The notes under the pieces: model-generated
Databases searched by the model: none
Seen by the model: only the letters and a program-made list of their open reading frames with translations
What the model was told of the DNA's origin: nothing
Shown here: in pieces, positions 45,364-55,423 of the stretch
How the letters are laid out: the number at the start of each line of letters is the position of its first letter
Position numbering within the stretch: the stretch's first letter is position 1
Program-made: the position numbers and the translations under genes
Origin: an uncultured Mediterranea sp.
GTDB taxonomy: Bacteria > Bacteroidota > Bacteroidia > Bacteroidales > Bacteroidaceae
Assembly: GCF_902493215.1 (NCBI RefSeq)
Contig: NZ_CABUOL010000001.1
Span: forward strand, 186,001-250,000
Length of the DNA stretch: 64,000 nucleotides
Reading direction: 5' to 3'

Positions 45364-46527
45364 CTACTGGATATGTTCATGAATAGGCTGCAGATTATCG
45401 GCCAGTTCAGAATAAGACCGGTCGCCATACACAAGCGCCGCCGTCCGCAAGACATCCTCCATCGCGTCGACTTTTGCCTTGCTTATTTGCTTCCACGTCC
45501 ATACCTTTTCTTTTTTCAGGAAAGGGACAAACCAGTCGATCATCGACTTCAGATACATCTGTCCGTCGTGCGTATAATGCCATAAATCCACGCCTATTTT
45601 TTCTCCCATCTTCGCCGTAAGGATAAAGCCTTGCAGGTTCATCGTCGCATACCCCCAAGAGTTCGTCCTTTCCAGTTCGTGCGGTTGGCTTCCATCTTTA
45701 GCTACCTGCTTCTGCAGACGTTTCTGCGTTGACTCCACAATCAGACGCTTTGCCTCGTCCACCTGCCCCAAGAACAGATGCATAGCCACGCACTGGGTAT
45801 CATAATAAGTTCCATGATTGTTGTGTGCCTTGCTTTCATCGATCCCATACGGATGGGTCTGCAACCAGTTCAGGTATTCCCCAACCCATTGCTTCAGCCC
45901 CTCATACACATGTTTGTCCCAGCTTTCAGCTCCGTGCATCAAAGTAATCCCTTCGAGCAAACGGCCCATAAATCGTGTCTCAATGATTCCGATGCCCCGC
46001 CCTTCACAGATGCCCGGAATAAATTGCCCGTATTTCAAATTGGGATTCATGCGGGTAGCCGGATTCACAAAAAAAGTGTCTACCAACCCAAATGCTTTCT
46101 TTGCATACCGTTCGTCATTCGTGTAATAATAGGCATTTCCCAAAGTAAAGACGCCGTCTATCACTTTCGACAATTGGCTGGCATCCGAATACTTGTTCCT
46201 TTCCGGATTGCGTTCTCCATCCCTGCGGACATAAGGCAAGCCGTCGGCCGTCTTCGGATTAGGCCACCAATAAGGGCCCATACTGATATAATCATGCTTA
46301 TCGCCACTGGGCGGAAGAGCTTTCTTATAGGTAACCGAATAAGGTCCTTTCTTCAGCTGTTCATCGGCCCGTTTTATCCAACCGTCCCTTTCACTCCGGC
46401 CGGCCTCCGTAGCACGTACTTCCTCCATCCGTTTCATATCCAGGCTCAGATATCGGTAGGATTCCTGAGCCGACACCCACCCTGCACAAACGACAGATAG
46501 TAGCAACAATAAAAATCTTTTGTTCAT
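45364..46527 (-). CDS. Alginate-lyase-fold protein (PF05426 type, possibly PL38)
   Basis: The 387-residue product has a signal peptide ending near VSAQ and an all-helical toroid. Motifs of the alginate_lyase family are clear: DYISMGPYWWPNP (80-91), GLPYVRRDGERNPE (96-109), NNHGTYYD (236-243, with N237, H238 and Y242 as likely catalytic residues) and GSQPHELERTNSWGY (279-293). CAZy PL38 members of this type from Bacteroides have been reported to act on alginate or glucuronan; that assignment is from memory and the subfamily was not checked. It is periplasmic by signal type, with no lipobox. It lies between two PL8 genes in one operon, 27 bp after the upstream one. Confidence 0.8.
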   Translation of the reverse strand: MNKRFLLLLLSVVCAGWVSAQESYRYLSLDMKRMEEVRATEAGRSERDGWIKRADEQLKKGPYSVTYKKALPPSGDKHDYISMGPYWWPNPKTADGLPYVRRDGERNPERNKYSDASQLSKVIDGVFTLGNAYYYTNDERYAKKAFGLVDTFFVNPATRMNPNLKYGQFIPGICEGRGIGIIETRFMGRLLEGITLMHGAESWDKHVYEGLKQWVGEYLNWLQTHPYGIDESKAHNNHGTYYDTQCVAMHLFLGQVDEAKRLIVESTQKRLQKQVAKDGSQPHELERTNSWGYATMNLQGFILTAKMGEKIGVDLWHYTHDGQMYLKSMIDWFVPFLKKEKVWTWKQISKAKVDAMEDVLRTAALVYGDRSYSELADNLQPIHEHIQ

Positions 46528-46554
46528 AACGGACTTTCCGATTCTTTATATTTA

Positions 46555-48729
46555 TTACTTCTTTGCTTCGAATTCAATAACAACACTCCTCCCTGCGTAT
46601 TCGGCTTGAGGCATCTGGACTACCATCTCGGTTACATCAGACAAAGCATTGTATTCGCAAGATGAAAGCAATGCTTTATCAACAGGAAAGCAATGTCCTT
46701 TTACAGACAACCGCATGGACGGCAGCTTGCGAGTAGGGTCGGACACCGCCAACGAACGTATTTTTCCCCGCATATCAAAGTGCACCATATACAGGCCGGG
46801 CGTATTCATTTCAATCGAATTCCCTTTTCCACAATCCAACCGACCGGCTTCATAGCACACGGCATAAAGGAGTTTGCCGTCCCGACGCTCCACCGCCTGC
46901 ATTTGACGGGTGTTCGACAAAATCCGCACAGGAGCGTTTTTCACATAACGCGAAAGACTTTCCCTATCGACATTCGGAACCACATAGTAAGCATATTCCT
47001 CTCCACGCGGATACTTTCCATGGTTGACCAGTAATTTGAAAACAGAGTCCGTGACGATTGCCTTGGACGAACTGGTTTGTCGGTTCACGTTGGCCCAAGC
47101 TCCTTGTACCTGTCCATTCTGCACTTCAACATGCTGTGCGAAGGGGAAAACATAGCCCACACAATCATGCCAGACCCAACGAAGACAATCAGAAGAAAAA
47201 CGGCCTGAAGTCAATACATTCCTCCCATCCGATGCTCCGACCATCACCTCGCCTGACAGGCGGCACTGGTTCACGGTTGTCACAATCGGGAATTCGGCCT
47301 CCGATTTGATGCCCGCTCCCAAGCAAACATACATGTCGTCAAAGAAGAACCAGCTTTTTCTGGCATACAACGGATTATGAGGACTGGAGAAGTCGAAAGC
47401 CACAGCTCCGTACAAGCCATCCGTCACACCGCCTACAAAATCCATTTCCCCCTTTTTCTGTATCTCCTTCTCGGAGGGCATCTCGGCCAGGCGGACGGTT
47501 GTAGCACCAGGAATGCATGACCAGTCGTAGACAGGGGCCAAATTTACATATTCTTCCCCATCCAAGGACAGGTAGTTAGTACCGTCCCCTCTGAAATGGT
47601 TCTTCAATCCTTCACCGTTATAAGGTTCCTCCATGTTTCTGTTTCGGGAAGAAAACATGCGTACCGACGTATAGAAATGAGGACGTTGGAATACAAAGTG
47701 TTCACTCTGCCAGAAGAACTTGGCAAACGAAGCGGGCGTATACTTCTTCCCTTCTCTGGCCTTAACCACATTTTCCAGTTCTCCATGTCTGTAGGTGGTA
47801 ACTTTCATCAGTCGTGAGGGGGTGACAGACGAGAAAACCAGTCTGCCATGTTTTCGCGTAATATCCCTGTTTTGAATGCCCGGATCTTCTATCCGACCAC
47901 ACACCATCTGCTTGCAGATACCATCCAGATAATAATCGACCGCCAGTCTGACGGCCTTTTCCGAAAAGGCGTACCTGGTGCCATATACACTGGAGGCCCA
48001 CTCTGCAAAAGCATCCACGTAGCCCAATCCGTATGACAACGTATTGTTGACACGGTCTACACGATGATGAAAGCTATAATCGGCCTGTATCCCTCTTTCC
48101 GTCGGTGCCACCAGTTTGATTTCACCTTCAATCACTATCAGCACCATTTTCAGTTCTGCCTCGTCCCGACAGAACAAAGCCGTCTTGGCCTGCATGCCGG
48201 CAATCTTGATACGGTCGCCACTGGGTCTGGCTCCCCAAGCGTTCAGGTTGGCCCGCCGGGCTATAAGAAGCATACCTTTCTTCTGCTCGTCCGTCAAGCT
48301 TTCATCCATCACCAGCAGCAGGGAAATGAAGAAGTTGGGCGTACCGATCTCGTTGTGCCACCAGTTCTCGCAACGGAAATCGTGTGCCAGCCAGTACTTC
48401 AAGGCCAGATCGAACTTCTCGCGCAACCGCTTATCTCCCCGAAAAGGCGAATCCGTCTGCCTGTAGGCACGTGCCATCAGCAGCAGATTGTCCAGATGGA
48501 TGGTATGGCGGAAACCAGTACGGGAGACATCTGTATAATCAATTCCTGGCCAAATACCGTCAGAGGTCAGGGTATTCATGACCTGTTTGACTCTTTCAGC
48601 ATCTACACGTGAAGACAGAGCCTGCTTGACAAACAAGCGACGTAATACTTCCACATCATCAGTTGCCCATAAATGTCCTATGCTCCAAAATGCAACCAGC
48701 AAAAAACAAATAAAAAGTTTAGCTTTCAT
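46555..48729 (-). CDS. PL8-family polysaccharide lyase, divergent active-site type
   Basis: The 724-residue product has a signal peptide (MKAKLFICFLLVAFWSIGHL, then WA) and the PL8 layout. NWWHNEIGTPNF (122-133) is the conserved Asn motif, closer to the family norm than in its neighbour. The His/Tyr region, however, reads DYSFHHRVDRVNNTLSYG (217-234) in place of D.SF..HGPQ......YG; the candidate residues are H222 and Y233, with one extra residue between them. It is about as long as the other PL8 but clearly a separate lineage, so the two probably handle different linkages or chain lengths. Start at 48729 begins the signal peptide, 16 bp after the heparinase-like gene. Confidence 0.85.
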   Translation of the reverse strand: MKAKLFICFLLVAFWSIGHLWATDDVEVLRRLFVKQALSSRVDAERVKQVMNTLTSDGIWPGIDYTDVSRTGFRHTIHLDNLLLMARAYRQTDSPFRGDKRLREKFDLALKYWLAHDFRCENWWHNEIGTPNFFISLLLVMDESLTDEQKKGMLLIARRANLNAWGARPSGDRIKIAGMQAKTALFCRDEAELKMVLIVIEGEIKLVAPTERGIQADYSFHHRVDRVNNTLSYGLGYVDAFAEWASSVYGTRYAFSEKAVRLAVDYYLDGICKQMVCGRIEDPGIQNRDITRKHGRLVFSSVTPSRLMKVTTYRHGELENVVKAREGKKYTPASFAKFFWQSEHFVFQRPHFYTSVRMFSSRNRNMEEPYNGEGLKNHFRGDGTNYLSLDGEEYVNLAPVYDWSCIPGATTVRLAEMPSEKEIQKKGEMDFVGGVTDGLYGAVAFDFSSPHNPLYARKSWFFFDDMYVCLGAGIKSEAEFPIVTTVNQCRLSGEVMVGASDGRNVLTSGRFSSDCLRWVWHDCVGYVFPFAQHVEVQNGQVQGAWANVNRQTSSSKAIVTDSVFKLLVNHGKYPRGEEYAYYVVPNVDRESLSRYVKNAPVRILSNTRQMQAVERRDGKLLYAVCYEAGRLDCGKGNSIEMNTPGLYMVHFDMRGKIRSLAVSDPTRKLPSMRLSVKGHCFPVDKALLSSCEYNALSDVTEMVVQMPQAEYAGRSVVIEFEAKK

Positions 48730-48745
48730 AGGAATATAAGAAGTT

Positions 48746-51418
48746 CTATTCAAAAATTTCATCAGCAGCCTGATTATATACAATCTCCTTTTTCAGATTC
48801 AACCTCCCTCTAATCCGTTCGTTTTTTATCTTAACAACAATTGGAACATTAGACCGTATCAATAATCTTTCATCAGAATATTCTAGTGTAACATCTCCTT
48901 TCATCCCCTTCTCACATGTTACAAGAAAGTCATTGTTCTCCACACACTCCCCATTTCCCAAATAAAGAATGTTCTTCTCCTTGGTCTCGGCAAACACAGC
49001 TAAATCTCCCATAAAAGTCTGGCCACCCTTTATTTCAGCTTTACCTTTATTGGAATTGCCAAAGATATAGACTCCTCCTTCTTTATCTTTCACTTTAAGG
49101 GCTGTAGCCGCCGAGACAGATGAAATGGGTAAACGTTCAACCGAATGGATGATACCTCCCTCTTTTACAGAAGTCGGTTCATACACTACCATAAACGGTT
49201 CTTTCTCTGCCGGCCCTTCCATCCGAATCGAAACCAATGGAACTTTCTTCGTCCGATAAGAAGACATAGCAGTTTTCGCCTCCAATCCCAATGCCGTAAA
49301 ATAACTTACCCCAGAAGTAGCAGGCATCCACATATGCATATATCCCGAGCCAGCAGGTAGATGTTCTACAGAGAATACTGCATGTACACCTTCCTCAAAC
49401 ATCCCTGACGTACGCACAGAAGTAAAATAGCGGAAGCCAGGATAATCCTTGCCAATAGTAGGATAAGAGTCCACAGAAGACATTTTAATCATATTCCCTG
49501 AAAAATCAGATAGTTCAACCTGTTCTCCGATATTATGATAAAGATAATCATTGCAAACAGAATGGTCAGAACGGTAAATATCCACATAAAAGCCATGTTC
49601 GTTATCTACACGAAAAATAGACATCAAGCGGTTCTGATTAGTTTTAGTAAAACCTTCGAAATATTGTGTATATGTATATGAAATCTGATCTGACAAAGCT
49701 TTACAACCTACTTCTGGTTCCATAGACAATAATTCTATTTCGCCAATATCCTTTTTACCTCCAGATCCCAAAAACGGTTTAAGAGAATACGAAGTTCCCC
49801 CAGCAACAACCGTATTGTGTGCTCCCCATTGCGTATAATAATTTACATGTAAAGGATGCTCATACGTAGGTCCGTTACCTGGATCAATCCCCATAACCGT
49901 ACCTTTGCCGTACAACTCCATACTCATACCATTGGAGTGATTATGATTATAAGAAGCACCCTGTACAACAAACATCAGACCGTTTTTAACATCCATTCCA
50001 TTACGTTGCAGATAACAAGAGGCAAAATCCAGTTTTTCTGAACGCCTCCATAAACTATCCGATAAAGAAACACCTTGAGGTAATTGAGGAAGATAACAGA
50101 GCAATCCCGTTATTCCTACTTTAGAACGATCATACCCAACGCGGGACTCAAACAAACAGGCAGCACCTATCAAATCTGGCAATACTGGCAGTGAATATTT
50201 TTGTGCCATCTTAATCGCAATTTCAAGACATCCCATACTTTGCATCGGACGTCCTGTATCTCCAAAAGCAGAAGCCGTCATATCCGGGAAAGAATATTTC
50301 AACATCACATAAGCCGCCTGCAACAACACTGGATATTCTTTAAACACCTCATAGCCATTATTTTCCAACATCATTGCCGCCTCCATTAATTTGGATACAG
50401 GATAATTATGATACCCGCCAGGCTCTTTCCAATGGCCATCGGGGGTAAACCAGATTTTTGCAGCTGAAGGCAAAGATAACTGTCCACATCCATTTGAAAC
50501 TGTATCATTTTTCAGATAGAATCCCAGATAATAATCACGTTTGGACTTATCAGACAAAGACAAAGCCGCAGCCACCAATGTAGAACTTTCTGCCGCGAAC
50601 CAGTTATTCGTAGCAAATCCACGGAAAGACAAAGTCCAAGCAATGCGTTCGAATACCGTATCATAATTCTTCAAAGAGTATTCCTTTTCCAACAAATAAG
50701 GGTGCAAGAAATCATACGCCAGAATCAAAGGCTTGGAGTTCTCATCACCTAATGTCTGAATATTCAGATAACCGACTCTTCCCGGTCCCTCAATCGGATA
50801 TTGCCAAACAGCAGCATTCACCCATTGATTCAAAATATCAGCTGCAAATCTAGCGTAAGACTCATCCCCAGTAAGCCAATAAAGAACTGCTGCCTCGTAG
50901 GCCAATTCATTTATTTCCCCATTTATTTTAGACACATACTGTTGCGGATCCACCATTTCAAACTGTTTTGTAGAAGGATTCAACAAGTTCATGTTCATGG
51001 AAGTATCTTGAGGAACAACATCTTCGATCTTAGGAGCCACATAAGGCTTTCCTTCCGGCGTAATGGGAGTACGCTTATGCGAAGCCACACGAATCGTAGG
51101 AACAGGTGCATCCCCTTTATACTCCACCAACCTCGTTCCCTCACGATCAGATACAAAATGAGTATAACGTTTTCCTGGTACCCTATTCATAAGATAGCGG
51201 TCCAGAATCCAGTTCGGATCTGTTTTATGCCGCTCTACGTACACAGCCAAACGTTTTTGGACCTCCTCGAAAATCGAATGAGCCCATTGTTCCTTCTCTA
51301 TTTTATCAAGCACAACAGACTTATCATCATCGTGTACAAGAATATGAGGATAATCGCCACCCATAATATAAGAGAATGGACTGATCAGAATAATAAAAGA
51401 CAATTTGAATCTATGCAT
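48746..51418 (-). CDS. Heparinase II/III-like protein
   Basis: The 890-residue product has a signal peptide (MHRFKLSFIILISPFSYIMG). An alpha/alpha toroid at about 150-440 (ELAYEAAVLYWLTGDESYARFAADIL, in part, and KEPGGYHNYPVSKLMEAAMM) is followed by the heparinase II/III-type beta-sandwich with SYNHNHSNGMSMELYGKG and MGIDPGNGPTY, in which the His pair is the expected catalytic or metal region. The family contains lyases for heparin, alginate and other uronates (PL12, PL15, PL17, PL21 and others); I cannot place it in one of them. AT-rich like the SusC/D genes. It lies 20 bp after the beta-helix gene and 16 bp before the PL8 gene. Confidence 0.82.
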   Translation of the reverse strand: MHRFKLSFIILISPFSYIMGGDYPHILVHDDDKSVVLDKIEKEQWAHSIFEEVQKRLAVYVERHKTDPNWILDRYLMNRVPGKRYTHFVSDREGTRLVEYKGDAPVPTIRVASHKRTPITPEGKPYVAPKIEDVVPQDTSMNMNLLNPSTKQFEMVDPQQYVSKINGEINELAYEAAVLYWLTGDESYARFAADILNQWVNAAVWQYPIEGPGRVGYLNIQTLGDENSKPLILAYDFLHPYLLEKEYSLKNYDTVFERIAWTLSFRGFATNNWFAAESSTLVAAALSLSDKSKRDYYLGFYLKNDTVSNGCGQLSLPSAAKIWFTPDGHWKEPGGYHNYPVSKLMEAAMMLENNGYEVFKEYPVLLQAAYVMLKYSFPDMTASAFGDTGRPMQSMGCLEIAIKMAQKYSLPVLPDLIGAACLFESRVGYDRSKVGITGLLCYLPQLPQGVSLSDSLWRRSEKLDFASCYLQRNGMDVKNGLMFVVQGASYNHNHSNGMSMELYGKGTVMGIDPGNGPTYEHPLHVNYYTQWGAHNTVVAGGTSYSLKPFLGSGGKKDIGEIELLSMEPEVGCKALSDQISYTYTQYFEGFTKTNQNRLMSIFRVDNEHGFYVDIYRSDHSVCNDYLYHNIGEQVELSDFSGNMIKMSSVDSYPTIGKDYPGFRYFTSVRTSGMFEEGVHAVFSVEHLPAGSGYMHMWMPATSGVSYFTALGLEAKTAMSSYRTKKVPLVSIRMEGPAEKEPFMVVYEPTSVKEGGIIHSVERLPISSVSAATALKVKDKEGGVYIFGNSNKGKAEIKGGQTFMGDLAVFAETKEKNILYLGNGECVENNDFLVTCEKGMKGDVTLEYSDERLLIRSNVPIVVKIKNERIRGRLNLKKEIVYNQAADEIFE

Positions 51419-51438
51419 CTTTATCAGCTATATTATAC

Positions 51439-53580
51439 TTATTTTGAATGATACAATCGTCCGCTTCTAATACGCAATTCCAGCTGCGCCTCAAACAAAG
51501 ACTGTGGCAAAACTGTTTTTCCTTGTTCTACCCAAACACCATCTGGCCTATCTGTATTATTATGTGTCCCTGTATTCTTAGTGCCTTTAGTTCCAATACT
51601 ATAATTTTTGGCTGAAACCCATGGACTTTGAACACAAATTCTTTTAGCTATACAATTCCATAAATACTGATTGGCTCCTGCCCAACCATGGCCAGTTCCC
51701 CAATTTCCACGATCCTGTACTAGTATATCTCCATCACTATCTATATTATCATATAACGTTCCTACATTCCAACGCTGATGAGGTCCTGTATCAGCATGGG
51801 CATTTCTTATTTTTATATTAGCAAATACGTTGGGACCAACACCTTTAGAACCTGTAACACAATCATGACGTCCATGAGACGTTTCACAATTCCGAACTAA
51901 ACATGCTGAAGCGTCTGATATCAAGAAAGAATAAAGTCTGCCACCTTCACGTTTTGCGACACCATCCAAACACTTACAATTTTCAATTGTAACAAAAAGA
52001 GATTTATCTCTAATTTCAGCCAGTCCATAGGCAAAATAACGAGAGGTGACATTACGAATCCAACTATGCTCCGTCTTAGTTATATCTACTGCAGTCCAAC
52101 TATGATCCTCATCATTAAAATATCCAGTTTTATCCTTCTTAGTTTCATCGAATTCACTAACTATCTGCATATTTTCTATTCCACAATGACTTAAGCGACC
52201 TTGTATTTCTGATTTATAAACAGCGCCTCCACCATATTTCTTTTCCATAGCCATTAGAATCGGGTTATCAAAATGGAGTGTATCACCTATTATTCGTATA
52301 ATAATACGCTCATAATCCAAGTTATATCCCTTGGCAGTCCAATTAGATCCACTATTGTCCCCAGGTGCATATATTTGATCCATCCGTAAATCATGAATCC
52401 AGTTATCTGTCCCAGGACGGAATATAGTCACATGATCTCCTTCATGGAAATCCATTACATTGTTAACAGTTACCCAGAAACGACCAACAGGTACATAATC
52501 ATCTTTTATATTATATGCCGCAGGAGCAGAAGGATTAAGCTGTCCACTTCCTTTAATATTAATCAGTCTATGATGTTCGTCTCCATCCTTCACACCTGCT
52601 GCGATTAATTTAGTACCATTTTCATCATTTCCCTCACCACGTAATACGATTCCACTATTTTGTATATACAACTCATGCTGGATACGATAAATACCACTTT
52701 TCAACAATATAGCTCCCCTGAAATCTCCATTTAATGGCATAGCCGACAATTCATCAATAGCCTTTTGTATCAGAGCTGTAGCATCCTCGCTTTCTCCAGG
52801 AGACGTCAAGGTTATTTTCACAGGTACACCCTCTGGTATTGGGACTTCACTTCCCATATACCCAACATGGCTAAAGTCAGGTAAGGTTGTACCGAATTCA
52901 TCTTCCAGTAAGACCAAATCAAAACTAGTCTCGACTTGTGGATAAACAATAGAAGAAGTCATGAAATCCTGAATAACAGTTATATCTTCTTTAAGTCCTG
53001 CTGCCGTAATACGAATCATTGCCACCCGTTGACGAGTTATAGAATTGGCATCTACCGTTACAACAAGAACATCATCTGTACCTTCTTTCACATCAAATTT
53101 TACCCAGTTTGTCATAGATGTTACCACCTCTGCTTTCCACTCAACATTACAATCAATGTTAATTTCCTGAATACCCCCCTCCGCTGTAAACTGCAGTGAA
53201 CTTGGCCGTAGCTCCAATTCAGGAACAACACTCTCCTGTTCTATTCTCAGTTCGCTCTTTTGACTACCACTGGAAACTAGAACCGTAGCAATACGCTTCT
53301 CGCCGGTATTATTAGCAGCAACTTTTATGATAAGCATAGAACGATCAGATACACAAGTACACCAATCTGACCCAGCAGTCACTTTGACTTCCCAATCTCC
53401 AGCTGAAGTTACATTCACACTTTGTTCTCCACCCTCCGGTCCAAAGAATAATGTTGTTTCCCCTAACTGTAATGAAACATTATTCTCTACATCATCCGAA
53501 CAAAACGAAAATATAATAGGAATAAAGAGCAATACAAGACACAGCAAAAAACTAGAATATTTTATTCGAACACACCGCAT
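51439..53580 (-). CDS. Lipoprotein with two BACON domains and a right-handed beta-helix
   Basis: The 713-residue product has a lipoprotein signal (cysteine 27 in FSFCSDD). Two BACON-type immunoglobulin-like domains follow at about 33-116 and 121-206 (GGEQSVNVTSAGDWEVKV, then GGIQEINIDCNVEWKAEV). From about 220 comes a parallel beta-helix of the pectate-lyase-like class, with AIDELSAMPLNGDFRGAILL, LYIQNSGIVLRGEG, ENMQIVSEF, RNVTSRYFAYG, CVTGSKGVGPNVFANIKI and GPHQRWNVGTLYDNI. Beta-helix lyases such as PL6, PL29 or PL31 share this fold; no family is assigned. BACON domains commonly hold such enzymes off the outer membrane. It is the first gene after the internal terminator. Confidence 0.78.
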   Translation of the reverse strand: MRCVRIKYSSFLLCLVLLFIPIIFSFCSDDVENNVSLQLGETTLFFGPEGGEQSVNVTSAGDWEVKVTAGSDWCTCVSDRSMLIIKVAANNTGEKRIATVLVSSGSQKSELRIEQESVVPELELRPSSLQFTAEGGIQEINIDCNVEWKAEVVTSMTNWVKFDVKEGTDDVLVVTVDANSITRQRVAMIRITAAGLKEDITVIQDFMTSSIVYPQVETSFDLVLLEDEFGTTLPDFSHVGYMGSEVPIPEGVPVKITLTSPGESEDATALIQKAIDELSAMPLNGDFRGAILLKSGIYRIQHELYIQNSGIVLRGEGNDENGTKLIAAGVKDGDEHHRLINIKGSGQLNPSAPAAYNIKDDYVPVGRFWVTVNNVMDFHEGDHVTIFRPGTDNWIHDLRMDQIYAPGDNSGSNWTAKGYNLDYERIIIRIIGDTLHFDNPILMAMEKKYGGGAVYKSEIQGRLSHCGIENMQIVSEFDETKKDKTGYFNDEDHSWTAVDITKTEHSWIRNVTSRYFAYGLAEIRDKSLFVTIENCKCLDGVAKREGGRLYSFLISDASACLVRNCETSHGRHDCVTGSKGVGPNVFANIKIRNAHADTGPHQRWNVGTLYDNIDSDGDILVQDRGNWGTGHGWAGANQYLWNCIAKRICVQSPWVSAKNYSIGTKGTKNTGTHNNTDRPDGVWVEQGKTVLPQSLFEAQLELRIRSGRLYHSK

Positions 53581-53603
53581 ATCAGTAACCTCATTTAAAT
53601 GTT

Positions 53604-53658
53604 AAAAATAAAAGAAGAATGTACCTACAGCAAGTAGCCAATATGGTACATTCTTCTT
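53604..53658 (-). terminator. Internal terminator separating uptake and lyase genes
   Basis: AAGAAGAATGTACC (53612-53625) pairs perfectly with GGTACATTCTTCTT (53645-53658). On the minus strand the hairpin is followed by TTATTTTTAAC. It lies between the GH10-fold lipoprotein gene (stop 53671) and the beta-helix gene (start 53580). Confidence 0.8.
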
Positions 53659-53670
53659 TTTAGTTACAAA

Positions 53671-55404
53671 TCAATTAGACTTTGAAAAGCTGCGTAAACC
53701 TTCCGCAAAACCTGCATAAACAGGTTTACGCATATAATCTTTAGACCATAATCCTCTCTCATCATCAACAATCTTCTCTTTCACAATTCCTCCCCACTGC
53801 TTTGCAGGAACTTGTTCTGCATAAGTAGACAACACAAAGGTGTAAAAATCTGACATCTTTTTCTCTTGTTCCAACGTACGATTCGATGCAGGAACTTCTA
53901 TACCAGCCACATCTACGATATTCATATCAAGAGCTGATATACGAATCAACTTACCAGTTGCTGCCAACTGTGCAAAAGCGTTTTTTATATGTTCTTCCTG
54001 AACCTTTTGAGCAGCTTCATCAATCATATATGTCAAATGCATCGTTGTTGAAATACCGTCTATAATCGTTTTATTATCACTTTCCCATTGATTAATCCAA
54101 TGTATCAGACTTTTCAATCTATCAGAATCTGCAATCAGATCCGTTTCATTTATATACAGATTTAAATTTTCAGGACCATACCGACGTGCCAATTCTACAA
54201 TTATCCTTGGATAATCCGCTCCTAAATAATCTCCCCAATAAAAATCAGAGTCATTTCCATTACTAACCGACTGTAAATCATAGTAACCATCACCATCCAT
54301 ATCAACCGAGGCCAAGGGTTTATCTATTACATTCCAGTTAGGCACTATATCTTTTGAAACTTCCATTAAGCCACCAATCCATTGATCCATAGCCCAGATT
54401 AAAGTATCCTTCTTTTCTTCAGGAGTCTGAGGAATACCACCTGCTATCTCATAATACACAGAAATATCATCAAACCAAATTGTACCATCAACCTCACCCA
54501 CATTCAAATAAAAACGATAAATATTACCTGATACGCTTGGGCAAGAAACTGTAACTTCTTTCCATTCTGTAGAAACATCAATATTTGGAGTAAATTTTCC
54601 AATTGCACTAGAACTTCCATTTTCTCTAAATTCCGACGATATTGTACAATTTCTGCTGGCCTTTACTTTCAGGTTCAAATAATAAGTTGTATTTTCTACG
54701 GCAGGAATTTCTGGCGAGAATTGCACAACCGTTTGACCTTTCGTAGCAGCATAACCGCTGCCAACTATAATCTTATATCCTTTAGTCCCATTATAGCCTT
54801 CACCGTCAACAACTTTCCAGAAATTACCATGATTCTTTATCGCATCTCCCCAAGCGCTCCAATTCCCTCCTTCTATGGTCAATCCATTCTCAAAATCAGT
54901 CTTCACCAGATATTCTTTTTTCATAGCGGAAGAACGAGTCTGAATTGTTTGCTCATCAGGCAATGGCTTATCAGCAAGTAAAGTATTCAAATAAGTCACA
55001 TTTTGATTCTCAGAACTACAAATAGCATGTCCAAAAACAGTCATATTTACCTTTTGGGCACTTTCAAAAAAATTCTTCATCGACTGAAAATTCATACTCC
55101 CATCATTCTGAACACAATCTCCATGCCACATACCGCTAAGAGGATATAACTCATTAAAGTTCGAACCTACCAAACCATAAAGTATTTCCTCTTTAATAAT
55201 ATCTGAAGTATTTACTGCAGCTCCTACACTAACAAGAGAAGCATCATCTACATAAGATCTTAAAGTAGAATATTCATTTAGATATTCATATTTTATAATA
55301 TCTTCTGGTTTTTCCACCTCAAAATCCGCCCAATTGTTTTCTGCACAAGAGGCAGATATACCTAATACAGAAACCACATATAATAAAGCTTTATAACTCT
55401 TCAT
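53671..55404 (-). CDS. GH10-fold lipoprotein without catalytic glutamates, likely surface glycan-binding protein
   Basis: The 577-residue product has a lipoprotein signal (cysteine 20). Residues about 40-145 and 335-570 follow the GH10 xylanase barrel: VFGHAI (122-128) for RGHTLVW, NWNVIDKPL for WDVVNEA, SDFYWGDYLGADYPRIIVELARRYGP and LYINETDL for the next strands, and IRISALD for IQITELD. The acid/base Glu position is K362 and the nucleophile position is A491, so hydrolysis by the usual mechanism is not possible. A CBM4/9-like jelly roll (about 165-320, from DFENGLTIEGGNW to IWFDDISVYYE) is inserted between barrel strands three and four, as in known Bacteroides GH10 enzymes. Position after SusD and the DUF1735 gene is that of surface glycan-binding proteins. 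Confidence 0.85.
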   Translation of the reverse strand: MKSYKALLYVVSVLGISASCAENNWADFEVEKPEDIIKYEYLNEYSTLRSYVDDASLVSVGAAVNTSDIIKEEILYGLVGSNFNELYPLSGMWHGDCVQNDGSMNFQSMKNFFESAQKVNMTVFGHAICSSENQNVTYLNTLLADKPLPDEQTIQTRSSAMKKEYLVKTDFENGLTIEGGNWSAWGDAIKNHGNFWKVVDGEGYNGTKGYKIIVGSGYAATKGQTVVQFSPEIPAVENTTYYLNLKVKASRNCTISSEFRENGSSSAIGKFTPNIDVSTEWKEVTVSCPSVSGNIYRFYLNVGEVDGTIWFDDISVYYEIAGGIPQTPEEKKDTLIWAMDQWIGGLMEVSKDIVPNWNVIDKPLASVDMDGDGYYDLQSVSNGNDSDFYWGDYLGADYPRIIVELARRYGPENLNLYINETDLIADSDRLKSLIHWINQWESDNKTIIDGISTTMHLTYMIDEAAQKVQEEHIKNAFAQLAATGKLIRISALDMNIVDVAGIEVPASNRTLEQEKKMSDFYTFVLSTYAEQVPAKQWGGIVKEKIVDDERGLWSKDYMRKPVYAGFAEGLRSFSKSN

Positions 55405-55423
55405 GTTTCAATCTTTGAATTAG

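Noticed and set aside
53671..55404. Annotation as an active endo-1,4-beta-xylanase
   Set aside because: Both catalytic glutamate positions are replaced (Lys 362 and Ala 491).
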